A stretch of 64,000 nucleotides of DNA from Pseudaminobacter sp047739745 (GCF_047739745.1 NZ_JBLLVA010000003.1:1-64000), one strand, 5' to 3'; shown: positions 9,079 through 18,164, numbered from the stretch's first letter. Notes: a model not told the origin generated them from the sequence alone. Made by a program: numbers and translations.

Positions 9079-9975
9079 TCAATGCTCCCAAAAATAGACC
9101 GTCGACGGCTCAGGCTCCCAGACCCTGGCCTGCTCGATGCCCGGCAGATTGGCAAGCGCCCGATATTCCGAACCGAATGCCACATACTGATCGGTTTCCG
9201 CCATGACCGCCGGCTTGCAGGCGATCGGGTCGCGAACGACGCCAAAGCCGTTCTTGGTTCCGACGACGAAATTGAAGAAACCATCGAGGTCGTTCAGGCT
9301 GCTCTCAAGCGCTTCGCCGAGGTTGAGACCATCGGCCATCTTCGAGGAGATGTAGGCTGCCGCGACTTCGGTGTCGTTCTCGGTCTCGAACTTCATGCCC
9401 TTCTTGATGAGTTCGCGACGAACGTTGCTGTGATTGGACAGCGATCCATTGTGCACGAGGCACTGGTCGGGGCCGGTCGAGAACGGATGCGCGCCAAGCG
9501 TCGTCACCGCCGATTCAGTCGCCATGCGTGTGTGGCCGATGGCGTGGGTGCCGCTCATGCCGGAAAGACCGAACCGGTCGGCGACGTCCTCGGGAAGACC
9601 CACTTCCTTGTAGATTTCAATCGCTTCGCCGATGCCCATGATGCGCACGTTCGGGCGCAGTTCCAGGACAGCCTCGCGAGCCTCCTGAAGCTTCGCTGCC
9701 GGCACATCCAGCACGGCATGCGTCGACTTCGCCAGCATCTTCACCGACTCGCCGATCTTCTCGCCAAGCTCCTTGTCCAGACCGGCAAAATCGGCCTCGG
9801 CAGCAGGCGACTGAATGGTGATCTTGCCGCGATTGCCCGCGGCCGCATTATAGATGGCGATGCCTGCGCTGTCGGGGCCGCGATCGGTCATCGTAACGAG
9901 CATTTCGGACAACAGAGCGCCGAGCTGCGGCTCCAGCGATTTGTCCTTCAGAAACAGTCCGACAATCCCACACAT
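9079..9975 (-). CDS. mgsA: N-methylglutamate synthase subunit A (class II glutamine amidotransferase)
   Basis: 298 residues beginning MCGIVG, so the N-terminal nucleophile Cys2 of class II (Ntn, PurF-type) amidotransferases is in place after Met removal. DRGPDSAG and the HNGSLSNH segment are family hallmarks. In the MgsABC complex it likely hydrolyses gamma-glutamylmethylamide, releasing methylamine for N-methylglutamate formation. It is the first gene of the operon; GGAGGA stands upstream of ATG 9975. Rhizobial synonym GlxB. The 257 bp before it must hold the operon promoter. Confidence 0.88.
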   Translation of the reverse strand: MCGIVGLFLKDKSLEPQLGALLSEMLVTMTDRGPDSAGIAIYNAAAGNRGKITIQSPAAEADFAGLDKELGEKIGESVKMLAKSTHAVLDVPAAKLQEAREAVLELRPNVRIMGIGEAIEIYKEVGLPEDVADRFGLSGMSGTHAIGHTRMATESAVTTLGAHPFSTGPDQCLVHNGSLSNHSNVRRELIKKGMKFETENDTEVAAAYISSKMADGLNLGEALESSLNDLDGFFNFVVGTKNGFGVVRDPIACKPAVMAETDQYVAFGSEYRALANLPGIEQARVWEPEPSTVYFWEH

Positions 9976-10009
9976 GGACCTATGTCCTCCTTCCGTGTCT
10001 TTCTATCTC

Positions 10010-10036
10010 AATCGGTACCAGTTTTAAAAACCGATT
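10010..10036 (-). promoter_or_regulatory. Inverted repeat in the mgs operon leader
   Basis: AATCGGT at 10010-10016 is repeated in inverse as ACCGATT at 10030-10036, with an AT-rich, nearly self-complementary spacer (TTTTAAAAA). It lies 35-61 bp before the mgsA start. It could be a regulator operator or a short leader hairpin. No known consensus is claimed. Confidence 0.35.
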
Positions 10037-10164
10037 TCAACTACCATGAATGTTTTTTTCATCATAGCAAAGTGCAAATTTTCAAAAAGGACTTTCTCCA
10101 CATCTGATTGCGGAGCGCAAACGAATGATGTCGGCTGCACGCCCCGTCGAGGCGGGAGCGCACA

Positions 10165-10192
10165 GTTTTCGCGGCTCACGAGAGCCGAAAAC
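10165..10192 (-). terminator. Hairpin downstream of panC, possible terminator
   Basis: An 11-bp stem with a single bulged C (10165-10177 with 10182-10192, loop ACGA) lies 40 bp past the panC stop. There is no clear T-run on the minus strand, so termination is uncertain. Confidence 0.35.
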
Positions 10193-10232
10193 AAGAGGAT
10201 AAGGTCTCTAAAGAGGGGACTGTCGGCGTTAG

Positions 10233-11093
10233 TCAGGCGGAACCCGGCGGGCCAACTTTGACATTGTCGATAAGCCGCGTCTGCCCGAGCCATGCCGCCG
10301 CCAGCAGGCGCGCCGGCCTGTCAGCGCGCTTAAGCGGCGAAAGGTCATCTTCGGCGCGCAGTTCCAGATACTCGACCTCTCGATAACCGGCGGCGACGAT
10401 TGCCGCCTTCGCTTCCTGGAGAATCGGTTCGGCCGCGATCGCGGACACGAGCTTTCGTGCCGCATCCGACATTATCATTGCCAGCTTCGGCGCGATCTCG
10501 CGCTCTCGATTCGAGAGGCGGACATTGCGCGAGGAAAGCGCCAGCCCGTCGGGCTCGCGCACCGTCGGGCAGCCGACGATTTCGATTGGAATATCGAGGT
10601 CGCGGGCCATGCGCCGAACCACATGCAATTGCTGGAAGTCCTTCTCGCCGAAAACGGCGATGTCGGCTCCTGTCTGGAGGAAAAGCTTGGTCACCACGGT
10701 GGCGACACCATCGAAATGGCCGGGCCGGTAAGCCCCGCAAAGACCTTCGCTGACGCCGCTCACCGAAACGGTCGTGGCAAAGCCCGCCGGATACATTTCC
10801 GTTTCGCCCGGCGCATAGAGAAGATGTGCGCCGAGCGGACCGAGCTTGGCCGCGTCCTCCGTTTCGGTTCGCGGATAGGTCGCGAGATCGGTGGCGTTGC
10901 CGAACTGCCTGGGGTTGACGAAAAGCGTGACGATCACCCGGTCGGCAAGGTTCATCGCGGCACTAACAAGGCTGAGATGCCCCGCATGCAAGGCGCCCAT
11001 CGTCGGCACCACCGCGATCCTTTCACCCTGCGCACGCCACGCGGCGATGGTCGATCGAAGTTCGGTTGTCGAACGGACGATCGCCACGGTCAT
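10233..11093 (-). CDS. panC: Pantothenate synthetase
   Basis: 286 residues, the normal length. It joins pantoate and beta-alanine with ATP, the last step of pantothenate synthesis in the cytosol. Nucleotidyltransferase motifs are visible: MGALHAGHLSLV (the HxGH site, about residue 32-43), VFGEKDFQQL and the KMSKS-like LALSSRN. Its ATG overlaps the panB TGA by 4 bases, so translation is coupled. The order panB-panC is usual in rhizobia. Confidence 0.96.
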   Translation of the reverse strand: MTVAIVRSTTELRSTIAAWRAQGERIAVVPTMGALHAGHLSLVSAAMNLADRVIVTLFVNPRQFGNATDLATYPRTETEDAAKLGPLGAHLLYAPGETEMYPAGFATTVSVSGVSEGLCGAYRPGHFDGVATVVTKLFLQTGADIAVFGEKDFQQLHVVRRMARDLDIPIEIVGCPTVREPDGLALSSRNVRLSNREREIAPKLAMIMSDAARKLVSAIAAEPILQEAKAAIVAAGYREVEYLELRAEDDLSPLKRADRPARLLAAAWLGQTRLIDNVKVGPPGSA

Positions 11094-11941
11094 GTCGATG
11101 CTCCCTTGCCGCCGGTTTCACCCTGCGAGACGTCGGCGGAAACATGCTCGTCCGCCGGGAATCGCCGCTCGCGTACTTCCGCTGCGTAGGCGGCGATCGC
11201 CGCATCGGCCTCGCGGCCCAGATCGGCATAGCGCTTGACGAATTTCGGGCGGAAGTCGGTGAACATGCCAAGCATATCGTCCACGACCAGCACCTGCCCG
11301 TCGCAGGCGGCGGATGCCCCGATGCCGATCGTCGGGATGGCCACTTTTGCGGTGATGGCGCGGGCGAGAGGCTCCGTCATCTGTTCGAGCACGACGGAGA
11401 ATGCTCCGGCTTCGGCGACCGCCACCGCATCGCGCAGGACACGTTGTGCGTCCTCTCCCCGCCCTTGCACCTTGTAGCCGCCCAGCGTGTTTACCGCCTG
11501 CGGGGTCAGCCCGACATGAGCCATCACCGGAATGCCGCGTCCGACAAGGAAGCGCACCGTATCCGCCATGGTCTCGCCGCCTTCGAGCTTCACCGCCCCG
11601 CAGCCGGTTTCGGCCATGATGCGCGCGGCGTTGCGGAAAGCCTGCTCGCGGCTTTCCTCATAGCTGCCGAAGGGCATGTCGATCACCATCAGCGCGCGCT
11701 CGACGCCGCGCCGCACCGCCTGTCCGTGCATGATCATCATGTCGAGAGTGACGCCGAGCGTCGAGGAAAGGCCGTGCAGCACCATGCCGACGCTGTCGCC
11801 GACCAGAACGATGTCGCAATGCCGGTCGACCAGACGTGCAACGGGCGTCGTGTAGGCGGTGAGGCAGACGAGTGGCGTGGCGCCCTTGCGGCGCGCGATA
11901 TCCGGCGGGGTCAGTGCCTTGATGTCTGCCGATGCGCTCAT
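11090..11941 (-). CDS. panB: 3-methyl-2-oxobutanoate hydroxymethyltransferase
   Basis: 283 residues, family-typical. It transfers a hydroxymethyl group from 5,10-methylene-THF to alpha-ketoisovalerate, the first committed step to pantothenate. The metal-binding and substrate loops LVGDSVGM, VKLEGG and AHVGLTPQ are present. It is the first gene of panBC. Its C1 donor is the same methylene-THF that the upstream mgd operon produces, though nothing shows shared regulation. Confidence 0.96.
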   Translation of the reverse strand: MSASADIKALTPPDIARRKGATPLVCLTAYTTPVARLVDRHCDIVLVGDSVGMVLHGLSSTLGVTLDMMIMHGQAVRRGVERALMVIDMPFGSYEESREQAFRNAARIMAETGCGAVKLEGGETMADTVRFLVGRGIPVMAHVGLTPQAVNTLGGYKVQGRGEDAQRVLRDAVAVAEAGAFSVVLEQMTEPLARAITAKVAIPTIGIGASAACDGQVLVVDDMLGMFTDFRPKFVKRYADLGREADAAIAAYAAEVRERRFPADEHVSADVSQGETGGKGAST

Positions 11942-12220
11942 GATTGTCCTTCCCCAACGTCATCTCAGGCGATGTGCCACAGATTTGTGCCCATGCGAAG
12001 AGTTTTGTGCTTTGCACCTAAACAGCCTGAGCAACTGCAAGATCAAGCGGCATCCGACCGGTGAGCGGATTCAGATACGAAAGCACGGCGTACCTCAACC
12101 GTAATGATGCTTCGGCCTTGCTCCCTCAGACTGGAAATTCCACAATAAAACGAGCTATTATGGCGCCGACATTCGCAAGGCAGTCGGAAGTGTCCCTCGG
12201 AATACCGGGAGGAACAGAGA

Positions 12221-13048
12221 ATGGCCATAGCGCTTGTGTTGGTTCTGGTGGTGGTAGGCTCGGTGCTTTTCCATGTGCTGAGCCCATGGTGGTGGACGCC
12301 GATCGCATCCAACTGGAACTATATCGACCAGACGCTCATCATAACCTTCTGGATCACCGGCGCGGTTTTTGCCGCCGTCGTGCTGTTCATGGCTTATTGC
12401 GTGTTCCGCTTCCGCCACAAGGAGGGCGCGCAAGCCGTCTACGAGCCGGAGAGCCGGCGACTGGAATGGTGGCTGACGGTGGTGACCGCAATCGGCGTCA
12501 CCGCCATGCTGATTCCCGGCCTGTTCGTGTGGAGCCAGTTCATCAACGTGCCCGACGACGCCACCGAGGTCGAGATCGTCGGCCAGCAATGGCAATGGAA
12601 TTTCCGTCTGCCGGGCGCCGACGGCAAGCTCGGCACCTCCGACAGCCGGCTGGTCAGCACGGAGAATCCGCTGGGCATCAATCCGGACGACCCAAACGGC
12701 CAGGACGACGTGGTCGGAGAGGCCGCGGACCTCCATCTTCCGATCGGCAAGCCGGTGAAGGTGCTGCTGCGATCGATAGATGTGCTGCATGATTTCTACG
12801 TGCCGGAATTCCGCGCCAAGATGGACATGATACCGGGCACCGTCACTTATTTCTGGTTCACGCCGACCCGAACGGGGAACTTCGAGGTCCTGTGCGCCGA
12901 ACTCTGCGGCACGGGCCACGCGTTCATGCGCGGCGTGGTCGCGGTCGATACGCAGCAGGACTATGACACGTGGCTGCAGGAGCAGTCGACCTTCGCCCAA
13001 TTGTCGGCTCCCCAGCAGGTGGGAGCAGCCGAGCAGCACGAGAGGTGA
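12221..13048 (+). CDS. coxB: Cytochrome c oxidase subunit II
   Basis: 275 residues. Two N-terminal membrane spans (about 1-20 and 40-62, then 80-98) precede a periplasmic cupredoxin domain. The binuclear CuA site is intact: an early His in VLHDFYVPEF and the block CAELCGTGHAFM supply Cys, Glu, Cys, His and Met ligands, so it should accept electrons from cytochrome c. GGAGGA stands before ATG 12221. It opens a five-gene oxidase operon resembling coxMNOP of Bradyrhizobium, an alternative oxidase, and would be coxM under that naming. Confidence 0.93.
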   Translation: MAIALVLVLVVVGSVLFHVLSPWWWTPIASNWNYIDQTLIITFWITGAVFAAVVLFMAYCVFRFRHKEGAQAVYEPESRRLEWWLTVVTAIGVTAMLIPGLFVWSQFINVPDDATEVEIVGQQWQWNFRLPGADGKLGTSDSRLVSTENPLGINPDDPNGQDDVVGEAADLHLPIGKPVKVLLRSIDVLHDFYVPEFRAKMDMIPGTVTYFWFTPTRTGNFEVLCAELCGTGHAFMRGVVAVDTQQDYDTWLQEQSTFAQLSAPQQVGAAEQHER

Positions 13049-14827
13049 ATGATGGTCGATGTCACACCCGGCGCGGTTGACGGCGTACCTCCCGCCGAAG
13101 TCCCCGAAGTCGAGCTTTACCATCCGCATAGCTGGTGGACGAAATACGTCTTCTCGCAGGACGCCAAGGTCATCGCGATCCAGTATGCCGGAACGGCGAT
13201 CGCCATCGGCATGGTGGCGCTGGTGCTGTCCTGGCTGATGCGGCTGCAACTCGGCTTTCCCGGCACCTTCGATTTCATCACGCCGGAGGCCTATTACCAG
13301 TTCGTCACCATGCACGGCATGATCATGGTGATCTATCTCCTGACCGCGCTGTTTCTCGGTGGCTTCGGCAACTACCTGATCCCGTTGATGGTCGGCGCCC
13401 GCGACATGGTGTTTCCCTATGTCAACATGCTGAGCTACTGGATCTACCTGCTTGCGGTTCTGGTGCTCGTGGCCGGTTTCTTCGCGCCTGGCGGCCCCAC
13501 CGGCGCCGGCTGGACGCTCTACCCGCCACAGGCGATCCTGTCGGGAACTCCCGGCGGAGAAGGTTGGGGCATCATCGTGATGCTTACCTCGCTGATCCTG
13601 TTCATCATCGGCTTCACCATGGGCGGTTTGAACTATGTGGTGACAGTGCTCCAGGCACGCACCCGCGGCATGACGCTGATGCGCCTGCCGCTGACAGTCT
13701 GGGGCATACTCACCGCCACGGTAATGGCGCTGCTTGCCTTCCCTGCCCTGTTCGTCGCCTGCGTGATGATGCTGTTCGACCGCCTGCTCGGCACCAGCTT
13801 CTTCATGCCCGCATTGGTGGAAATGGGCGAGCAGCTACAATATGGCGGCGGCAGCCCCATCCTGTTCCAGCACCTGTTCTGGTTCTTCGGCCACCCGGAG
13901 GTCTACATCGTGGCGCTACCCGCCTTCGGTATCGTCTCCGACCTCATCAGCACGCATGCGCGCAAGAACATCTTCGGCTATCGCATGATGGTATGGGCGA
14001 TCGTCGCTATCGGGGCGCTGAGCTTCATCGTCTGGGCGCACCATATGTATGTCAGCGGCATGCATCCCTACTTCGGCTTCTTCTTCGCCACCACCACGCT
14101 GATCATCGCCATTCCCACCGCGATCAAGGTCTACAACTGGGTGCTGACGCTGTGGCGCGGCGACATTCACCTCACCATCCCGATGCTGTTTGCGCTGGCT
14201 TTCATCGTCACCTTCGTCAATGGCGGGCTGACCGGCCTGTTCCTCGGCAATGTGGTGGTCGACGTGCCGCTTTCCGACACCATGTTCGTCGTGGCGCATT
14301 TCCATATGGTCATGGGCGTCGCGCCGATCCTGGTGATCCTTGGCGCGATCTACCATTGGTATCCGAAGATGACCGGTCGCATGTTGAACGAGGCAATGGG
14401 CCAGTTCCATTTCTGGATCACCTTCATCGGCGCCTATGCCATCTTCTTTCCCATGCACTATGTCGGGCTGATCGGCGTGCCGCGCCGCTATCCGGAACTG
14501 GGAGAAACGGCCTTCATCCCGGACTCGGTCCATACGCTGAACGCCTTCATCACCGTTGCCGCGCTTATCGTCGGCTTTGCGCAACTGGTGTTCCTGTTCA
14601 ATTTGTTCTGGAGCCTGCGCTTCGGCAAGGAATCCGGTGGCAACCCCTGGCGCGCGACGAGCCTCGAATGGCAGACGCCGACCACGCCGCCGCCGCACGG
14701 AAACTGGGGCAAGGAACTGCCGGTAGTCTATCGCTGGGCCTATGACTACAGCGTTCCCGGCGCGCCGGAAGACTTCATCGCGCAGAACGATCCATGGCCG
14801 ACCAAGGCCACGACGAGGCCGGCATGA
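13049..14827 (+). CDS. ctaD: Cytochrome c oxidase subunit I (heme-copper)
   Basis: 592 residues with about twelve membrane spans. Heme and CuB ligands are all visible: HGMIM, WFFGHPEVYI (His with the cross-linked Tyr and the glutamate of A1-type oxidases), WAHHMY and HFHMVMG. The K-channel lysine is in PTAIKVYNW, and the D-channel entry Asp is in GARDMVFPYVN, where the usual APDMAFPRxN is altered around an intact Asp and Asn. It reduces oxygen and pumps protons in the inner membrane. It starts directly after the subunit II stop. It would be coxN in the coxMNOP scheme. Confidence 0.95.
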   Translation: MMVDVTPGAVDGVPPAEVPEVELYHPHSWWTKYVFSQDAKVIAIQYAGTAIAIGMVALVLSWLMRLQLGFPGTFDFITPEAYYQFVTMHGMIMVIYLLTALFLGGFGNYLIPLMVGARDMVFPYVNMLSYWIYLLAVLVLVAGFFAPGGPTGAGWTLYPPQAILSGTPGGEGWGIIVMLTSLILFIIGFTMGGLNYVVTVLQARTRGMTLMRLPLTVWGILTATVMALLAFPALFVACVMMLFDRLLGTSFFMPALVEMGEQLQYGGGSPILFQHLFWFFGHPEVYIVALPAFGIVSDLISTHARKNIFGYRMMVWAIVAIGALSFIVWAHHMYVSGMHPYFGFFFATTTLIIAIPTAIKVYNWVLTLWRGDIHLTIPMLFALAFIVTFVNGGLTGLFLGNVVVDVPLSDTMFVVAHFHMVMGVAPILVILGAIYHWYPKMTGRMLNEAMGQFHFWITFIGAYAIFFPMHYVGLIGVPRRYPELGETAFIPDSVHTLNAFITVAALIVGFAQLVFLFNLFWSLRFGKESGGNPWRATSLEWQTPTTPPPHGNWGKELPVVYRWAYDYSVPGAPEDFIAQNDPWPTKATTRPA

Positions 14828-15528
14828 GCGTCATCGTCGTCTTCCTGCTGGTACTTGCCGGGGTGGCGGGATGGTGGCTCGCCCAGCAGCGGCTGATGTC
14901 GAAGCCCTGGCTGGAACATGGCCCCTCCAACGCGTTTCCAGGAACCGAGGCGCCCGACCTGCCTGCGGAGAAGATCGGCCTTGGCGTCTTCCTCGCCGTC
15001 GTTGGTTGTCTGTTTGCGCTGTTTGCCAGCGCCTATTTCATCCGAATGGGATTGCCGGATTGGCAAGCCATGCCGGTGCCGCCGCTTCTGTGGCTCAACA
15101 CCGGCATGCTCGTGCTCAGCAGCGTGGCGCTGCACCTGGCAGTCGTTGCCATTCGCAGGGATCAGCTCGGCACGGCAAGGCTTGCGCTCGGCACCGGCGG
15201 TTTGACGGCGCTGGCGTTCCTGGCCGGGCAGTTGACGGTATGGCGCGACCTGACCACCGACGGCTATTTCCTGTCGGGCAATCCGGCAAACAGCTTCTTC
15301 TACCTGATCACCGGCATGCACGGTCTGCATATCCTTGGCGGCCTGGTGGCGCTCGGCCGCACGACAGCCCGAGCCTGGAACGTCGAGGAGGCTGGGCGCC
15401 TGCAACTCAGCATCGAGCTCTGCGCGACCTACTGGCATTTCCTGCTCTTCATCTGGCTTGCGATCTTCGTGCTCCTCGCCGGCTGGGCCAACGCGCTCAT
15501 CGACATCTGCCGCCAATTGCTGACCTGA
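14824..15528 (+). CDS. Cytochrome c oxidase subunit III-like protein (first copy)
   Basis: 234 residues from the ATG at 14824, which overlaps the subunit I stop as ATGA; an in-frame ATG 30 bases upstream would lie deep inside the previous gene and is less likely. The heme-copper oxidase subunit III family is indicated by FFYLITGMHGLHILGGL and CATYWHFLLFIWLAIF near the end. It is more divergent than the next gene and starts with an extra N-terminal span (VIVVFLLVLAGVAGWWLAQ). It corresponds to coxO in coxMNOP-type clusters. Confidence 0.88.
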   Translation: MSVIVVFLLVLAGVAGWWLAQQRLMSKPWLEHGPSNAFPGTEAPDLPAEKIGLGVFLAVVGCLFALFASAYFIRMGLPDWQAMPVPPLLWLNTGMLVLSSVALHLAVVAIRRDQLGTARLALGTGGLTALAFLAGQLTVWRDLTTDGYFLSGNPANSFFYLITGMHGLHILGGLVALGRTTARAWNVEEAGRLQLSIELCATYWHFLLFIWLAIFVLLAGWANALIDICRQLLT

Positions 15529-15540
15529 AGGACCACGCAT

Positions 15541-16263
15541 ATGGCCGAGACGACGCTAACGACCATTCAACCGACCCAGGAACGGCCGGGCGGGCTGCGC
15601 GGCGTGGCAGCCGACTGGTCGTCCGACCAGCGCGCCTTCAAGAACGTACCGTGGGGGAAGGCCATGATGTGGATCTTCCTGCTCAGCGACACCTTCATCT
15701 TCGGCTGCTTCCTGCTCTCTTACATGACGGCGCGCATGTCGACGCGAGTGCCATGGCCGAACCCGAGCGAGGTGTTCGGCCTGCATATCGGCTCGGTAAG
15801 CGTACCCCTGCTCCTGATTGCCATCATGACCTTCGTGCTGATCTCGAGCAGCGGCACAATGGCGATGGCGGTGAATTTCGGCTACCGGCGCGAGCGCCGC
15901 AAGACGGCCGTCCTCATGCTCATCACAGCGGCTCTCGGCGCGACATTCGTCGGCATGCAGGCCTTCGAATGGACGAAGCTGATCCAGGAGGGAGTGAGGC
16001 CCGGGGGAAACCCCTGGGGCGCCGAACAGTTCGGTTCGTCCTTCTTCATGATCACCGGCTTTCACGGGACTCACGTGACCTTCGGCGTCATCTTCCTCCT
16101 GATCATCGCCAGAAAGGTATGGAGGGGCGATTTCGATCACGGAAGGCGAGGCTTCTTCACAAGCCGCCCTGGCAGCTATGAGAGCGTCGAGATCATGGGG
16201 CTTTACTGGCACTTCGTCGACCTGGTCTGGGTGTTCATTTTCGCCCTTTTCTACCTTTGGTGA
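15541..16263 (+). CDS. Cytochrome c oxidase subunit III-like protein (second copy)
   Basis: 240 residues, about five to six membrane spans. Family signatures are SFFMITGFHGTHVTFGVIF and the final GLYWHFVDLVWVFIFALFYLW. This is the more canonical of two adjacent subunit III genes, 12 bp after the first. It corresponds to coxP in the coxMNOP arrangement. Two subunit III homologues in tandem may form one split assembly; that is inference. Confidence 0.92.
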   Translation: MAETTLTTIQPTQERPGGLRGVAADWSSDQRAFKNVPWGKAMMWIFLLSDTFIFGCFLLSYMTARMSTRVPWPNPSEVFGLHIGSVSVPLLLIAIMTFVLISSSGTMAMAVNFGYRRERRKTAVLMLITAALGATFVGMQAFEWTKLIQEGVRPGGNPWGAEQFGSSFFMITGFHGTHVTFGVIFLLIIARKVWRGDFDHGRRGFFTSRPGSYESVEIMGLYWHFVDLVWVFIFALFYLW

Positions 16264-16272
16264 GGAAGAGAA

Positions 16273-16656
16273 ATGGCACAGGTAACCCCGCAAGAACTGC
16301 ACGACCGTACCAATGGCGGTTCGGCGCAAGCGGCCGCGCATACCGAGGGCCAGCAGCATCCGATCAAGCTCTACCTTGTGGTCTGGGGGTGGTTGTTCGT
16401 CCTTAGCGCCTGTTCTTATGCCGTCGACTATGTCGGATTGCAGGGCTATCTCAGATGGTCGCTGATCCTGATCTTCATGATGCTGAAGGCGGGCCTGATC
16501 GTCGCCATCTTCATGCACATGGCCTGGGAGCGCCTGGCGCTGACCTACGCCATTCTGCTGCCGCCGCTGCTGATCCTGGTCTTCGTCTGGATCATGGTTT
16601 CGGAGTCCGACTACACGCTGCTCAGCCGTGTTCTCTTCTTCGGAGCCGGGTCTTAG
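16273..16656 (+). CDS. Cytochrome c oxidase subunit IV family protein
   Basis: 127 residues with three predicted membrane spans (about 33-52, 60-80 and 95-113) after a polar N-terminus. Size, position at the end of the oxidase operon 9 bp after subunit III, and the segment IVAIFMHMAWERL are as in the prokaryotic subunit IV family. GGAAGAG stands before the ATG. It probably stabilises the complex and has no redox centre. Confidence 0.85.
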   Translation: MAQVTPQELHDRTNGGSAQAAAHTEGQQHPIKLYLVVWGWLFVLSACSYAVDYVGLQGYLRWSLILIFMMLKAGLIVAIFMHMAWERLALTYAILLPPLLILVFVWIMVSESDYTLLSRVLFFGAGS

Positions 16657-16776
16657 GCATCTACCGGCACGCGGCGCCAAATCCATCGGTTCGGCGTTGA
16701 CATCGCAACCGATGAGAGGAGAATAAGTCCCTCGTTTACTTACGCGTCGCCGCTCCAACCCGAAGGGACGCCTACG

Positions 16777-17247
16777 ATGACGATCGCAAAGAAACTCCAG
16801 GACTACATAGACGGCGAGGGAATTCCCTACGACACCGTCGCTCACCACCGCACCGCCACCGCCAGCCAGTCAGCGCAGGCGGCCCATGTTCCAGGCAGCA
16901 GACTTGCCAAGTCCGTGGTCGTTCACCACGAGATGGGATATGTGCTGGCTGTCGTGCCCAGCAACCACCGGGTCGAATTCTCGACCTTGCAGGAGGTTGT
17001 CGACAGGCGCCTCGGTCTCGCCTCGGAAGATGAAGTCGGCACGTTGTTCGACGATTGCGACATTGGCGCCGTCCCGCCGATCGGGTCGGCTTACGATGTA
17101 CCGGTAATCCTCGACCAAAGCCTCGGCGAAGCCGGCGACATCTATTTCGAAGGCGGCGACCACAAGACGCTGGTGCATGTGAGCGGCAGAGACTTTCGCA
17201 ACCTGATGAAGGATGCGCGGATCGCCCGGTTCAGCCACCCGGCGTGA
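16777..17247 (+). CDS. YbaK/EbsC-type aminoacyl-tRNA deacylase
   Basis: 156 residues forming one YbaK/prolyl-tRNA-synthetase-associated domain. The family hydrolyses mischarged tRNAs such as Cys- or Ala-tRNA-Pro. The conserved lysine in SRLAKSVVVHH, the VVPSNHRVEF strand and the GSAYDVPVILDQSL segment fit. It is monocistronic, about 120 bp after the oxidase operon; a perfect TTGACA at 16697 may belong to its promoter. Substrate specificity cannot be read from sequence. Confidence 0.8.
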   Translation: MTIAKKLQDYIDGEGIPYDTVAHHRTATASQSAQAAHVPGSRLAKSVVVHHEMGYVLAVVPSNHRVEFSTLQEVVDRRLGLASEDEVGTLFDDCDIGAVPPIGSAYDVPVILDQSLGEAGDIYFEGGDHKTLVHVSGRDFRNLMKDARIARFSHPA

Positions 17248-17322
17248 CTGAAGCGCCCGTCAGGCGGTGAGTCATAGGGGCGGATAGCCCCGGCGTCGGC
17301 TCGTCTGGAAAACGCGTGGACG

Positions 17323-17961
17323 CTAACGCGGGCGCGTAAAATTCGCGCGTTCCGTTTCCACAGCGCCACGGCAGGCGCAGCCTTCGATATGGTCGTTGAC
17401 CAGCCCCATCGCCTGCATGAAGGCGTAGACGGTGGTCGGGCCAACGAAGCTCCAGCCGCGCTTCTTCAACTCCTTCGATATGCGCGTCGAGGTCGGCGTG
17501 GTCGGATTGGCGATCAGGCTGGCATAGTTGACGATTGCCGGACGCTCCTCGGGGCCAGGCTCGAACTTCCAGAACCATGCGGCGAGCGAACCGGCCTCCT
17601 GCGCCAGTTCGCGGGCGCGTCTGGCGTTGTTGATGGTCGAAGCGATTTTTCCCCGGTGGCGCACGATGCCAGCATTGCCGAGCAGGCGCTCAACATCGGC
17701 GTCGGTGAACTCGGCGACCCGCTCGAAATGGAAATCGGCGAAGGCTTCGCGAAATCCCTCGCGCTTGCGCAGGATCGTGAGCCACGACAGGCCTGATTGG
17801 AAACCTTCAAGGCAGATCTTTTCAAAAAGGCGACGATCGTCCGCGACCGGCCTGCCCCATTCATGGTCGTGATAGTGGAGATAGTCCGGCAGGTTGCCGG
17901 GCCAGGAGCAGCGGACGACGCCATCCTCGCCCGAAATCAAGCCCGTTTTCTGAGATTCCAT
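17323..17961 (-). CDS. tag: DNA-3-methyladenine glycosylase I
   Basis: About 212 residues. It removes 3-methyladenine from DNA in base-excision repair. The zinc ligands known for Tag are visible: Cys in RCSWPG, His in HDHEWG, and His and Cys in NDHIEGC. The helix-hairpin-helix core contains GLSWLTILRKRE. I prefer ATG 17961, which has GGAA 6 bases upstream; an ATG at 17982 is in frame but lacks a ribosome site. It is divergent from the L,D-transpeptidase gene. Confidence 0.93.
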   Translation of the reverse strand: MESQKTGLISGEDGVVRCSWPGNLPDYLHYHDHEWGRPVADDRRLFEKICLEGFQSGLSWLTILRKREGFREAFADFHFERVAEFTDADVERLLGNAGIVRHRGKIASTINNARRARELAQEAGSLAAWFWKFEPGPEERPAIVNYASLIANPTTPTSTRISKELKKRGWSFVGPTTVYAFMQAMGLVNDHIEGCACRGAVETERANFTRPR

Positions 17962-18164
17962 GCTGTTTCCGATAGCTGACATCGCCGCGAACGGCCTTTA
18001 CGCCGCCTTTACCAGATTCCTGAACGAGGCGGTAACCACATCGGAAGGTTTAAGCGTCGGTTCGCATTTTACACATCCCGATTCATGTTTTCGTTTCCCG
18101 ATCCCGCCAAAATCGTGACCGGAGCGGGGGCTTCCTCGCGCATATCAAGTTGAGAGTGCGTCCG

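Noticed and set aside
10050..10110. A sigma-54 promoter for the mgs operon
   Set aside because: TTTGCAC and TTTGCT are present on the minus strand but the spacing between GG- and GC-type elements does not fit.
13135..14745. A 536-codon plus-strand frame inside the subunit I gene
   Set aside because: Out-of-frame shadow of a clearly conserved oxidase gene; composition is Arg/His-rich and lacks any motif.
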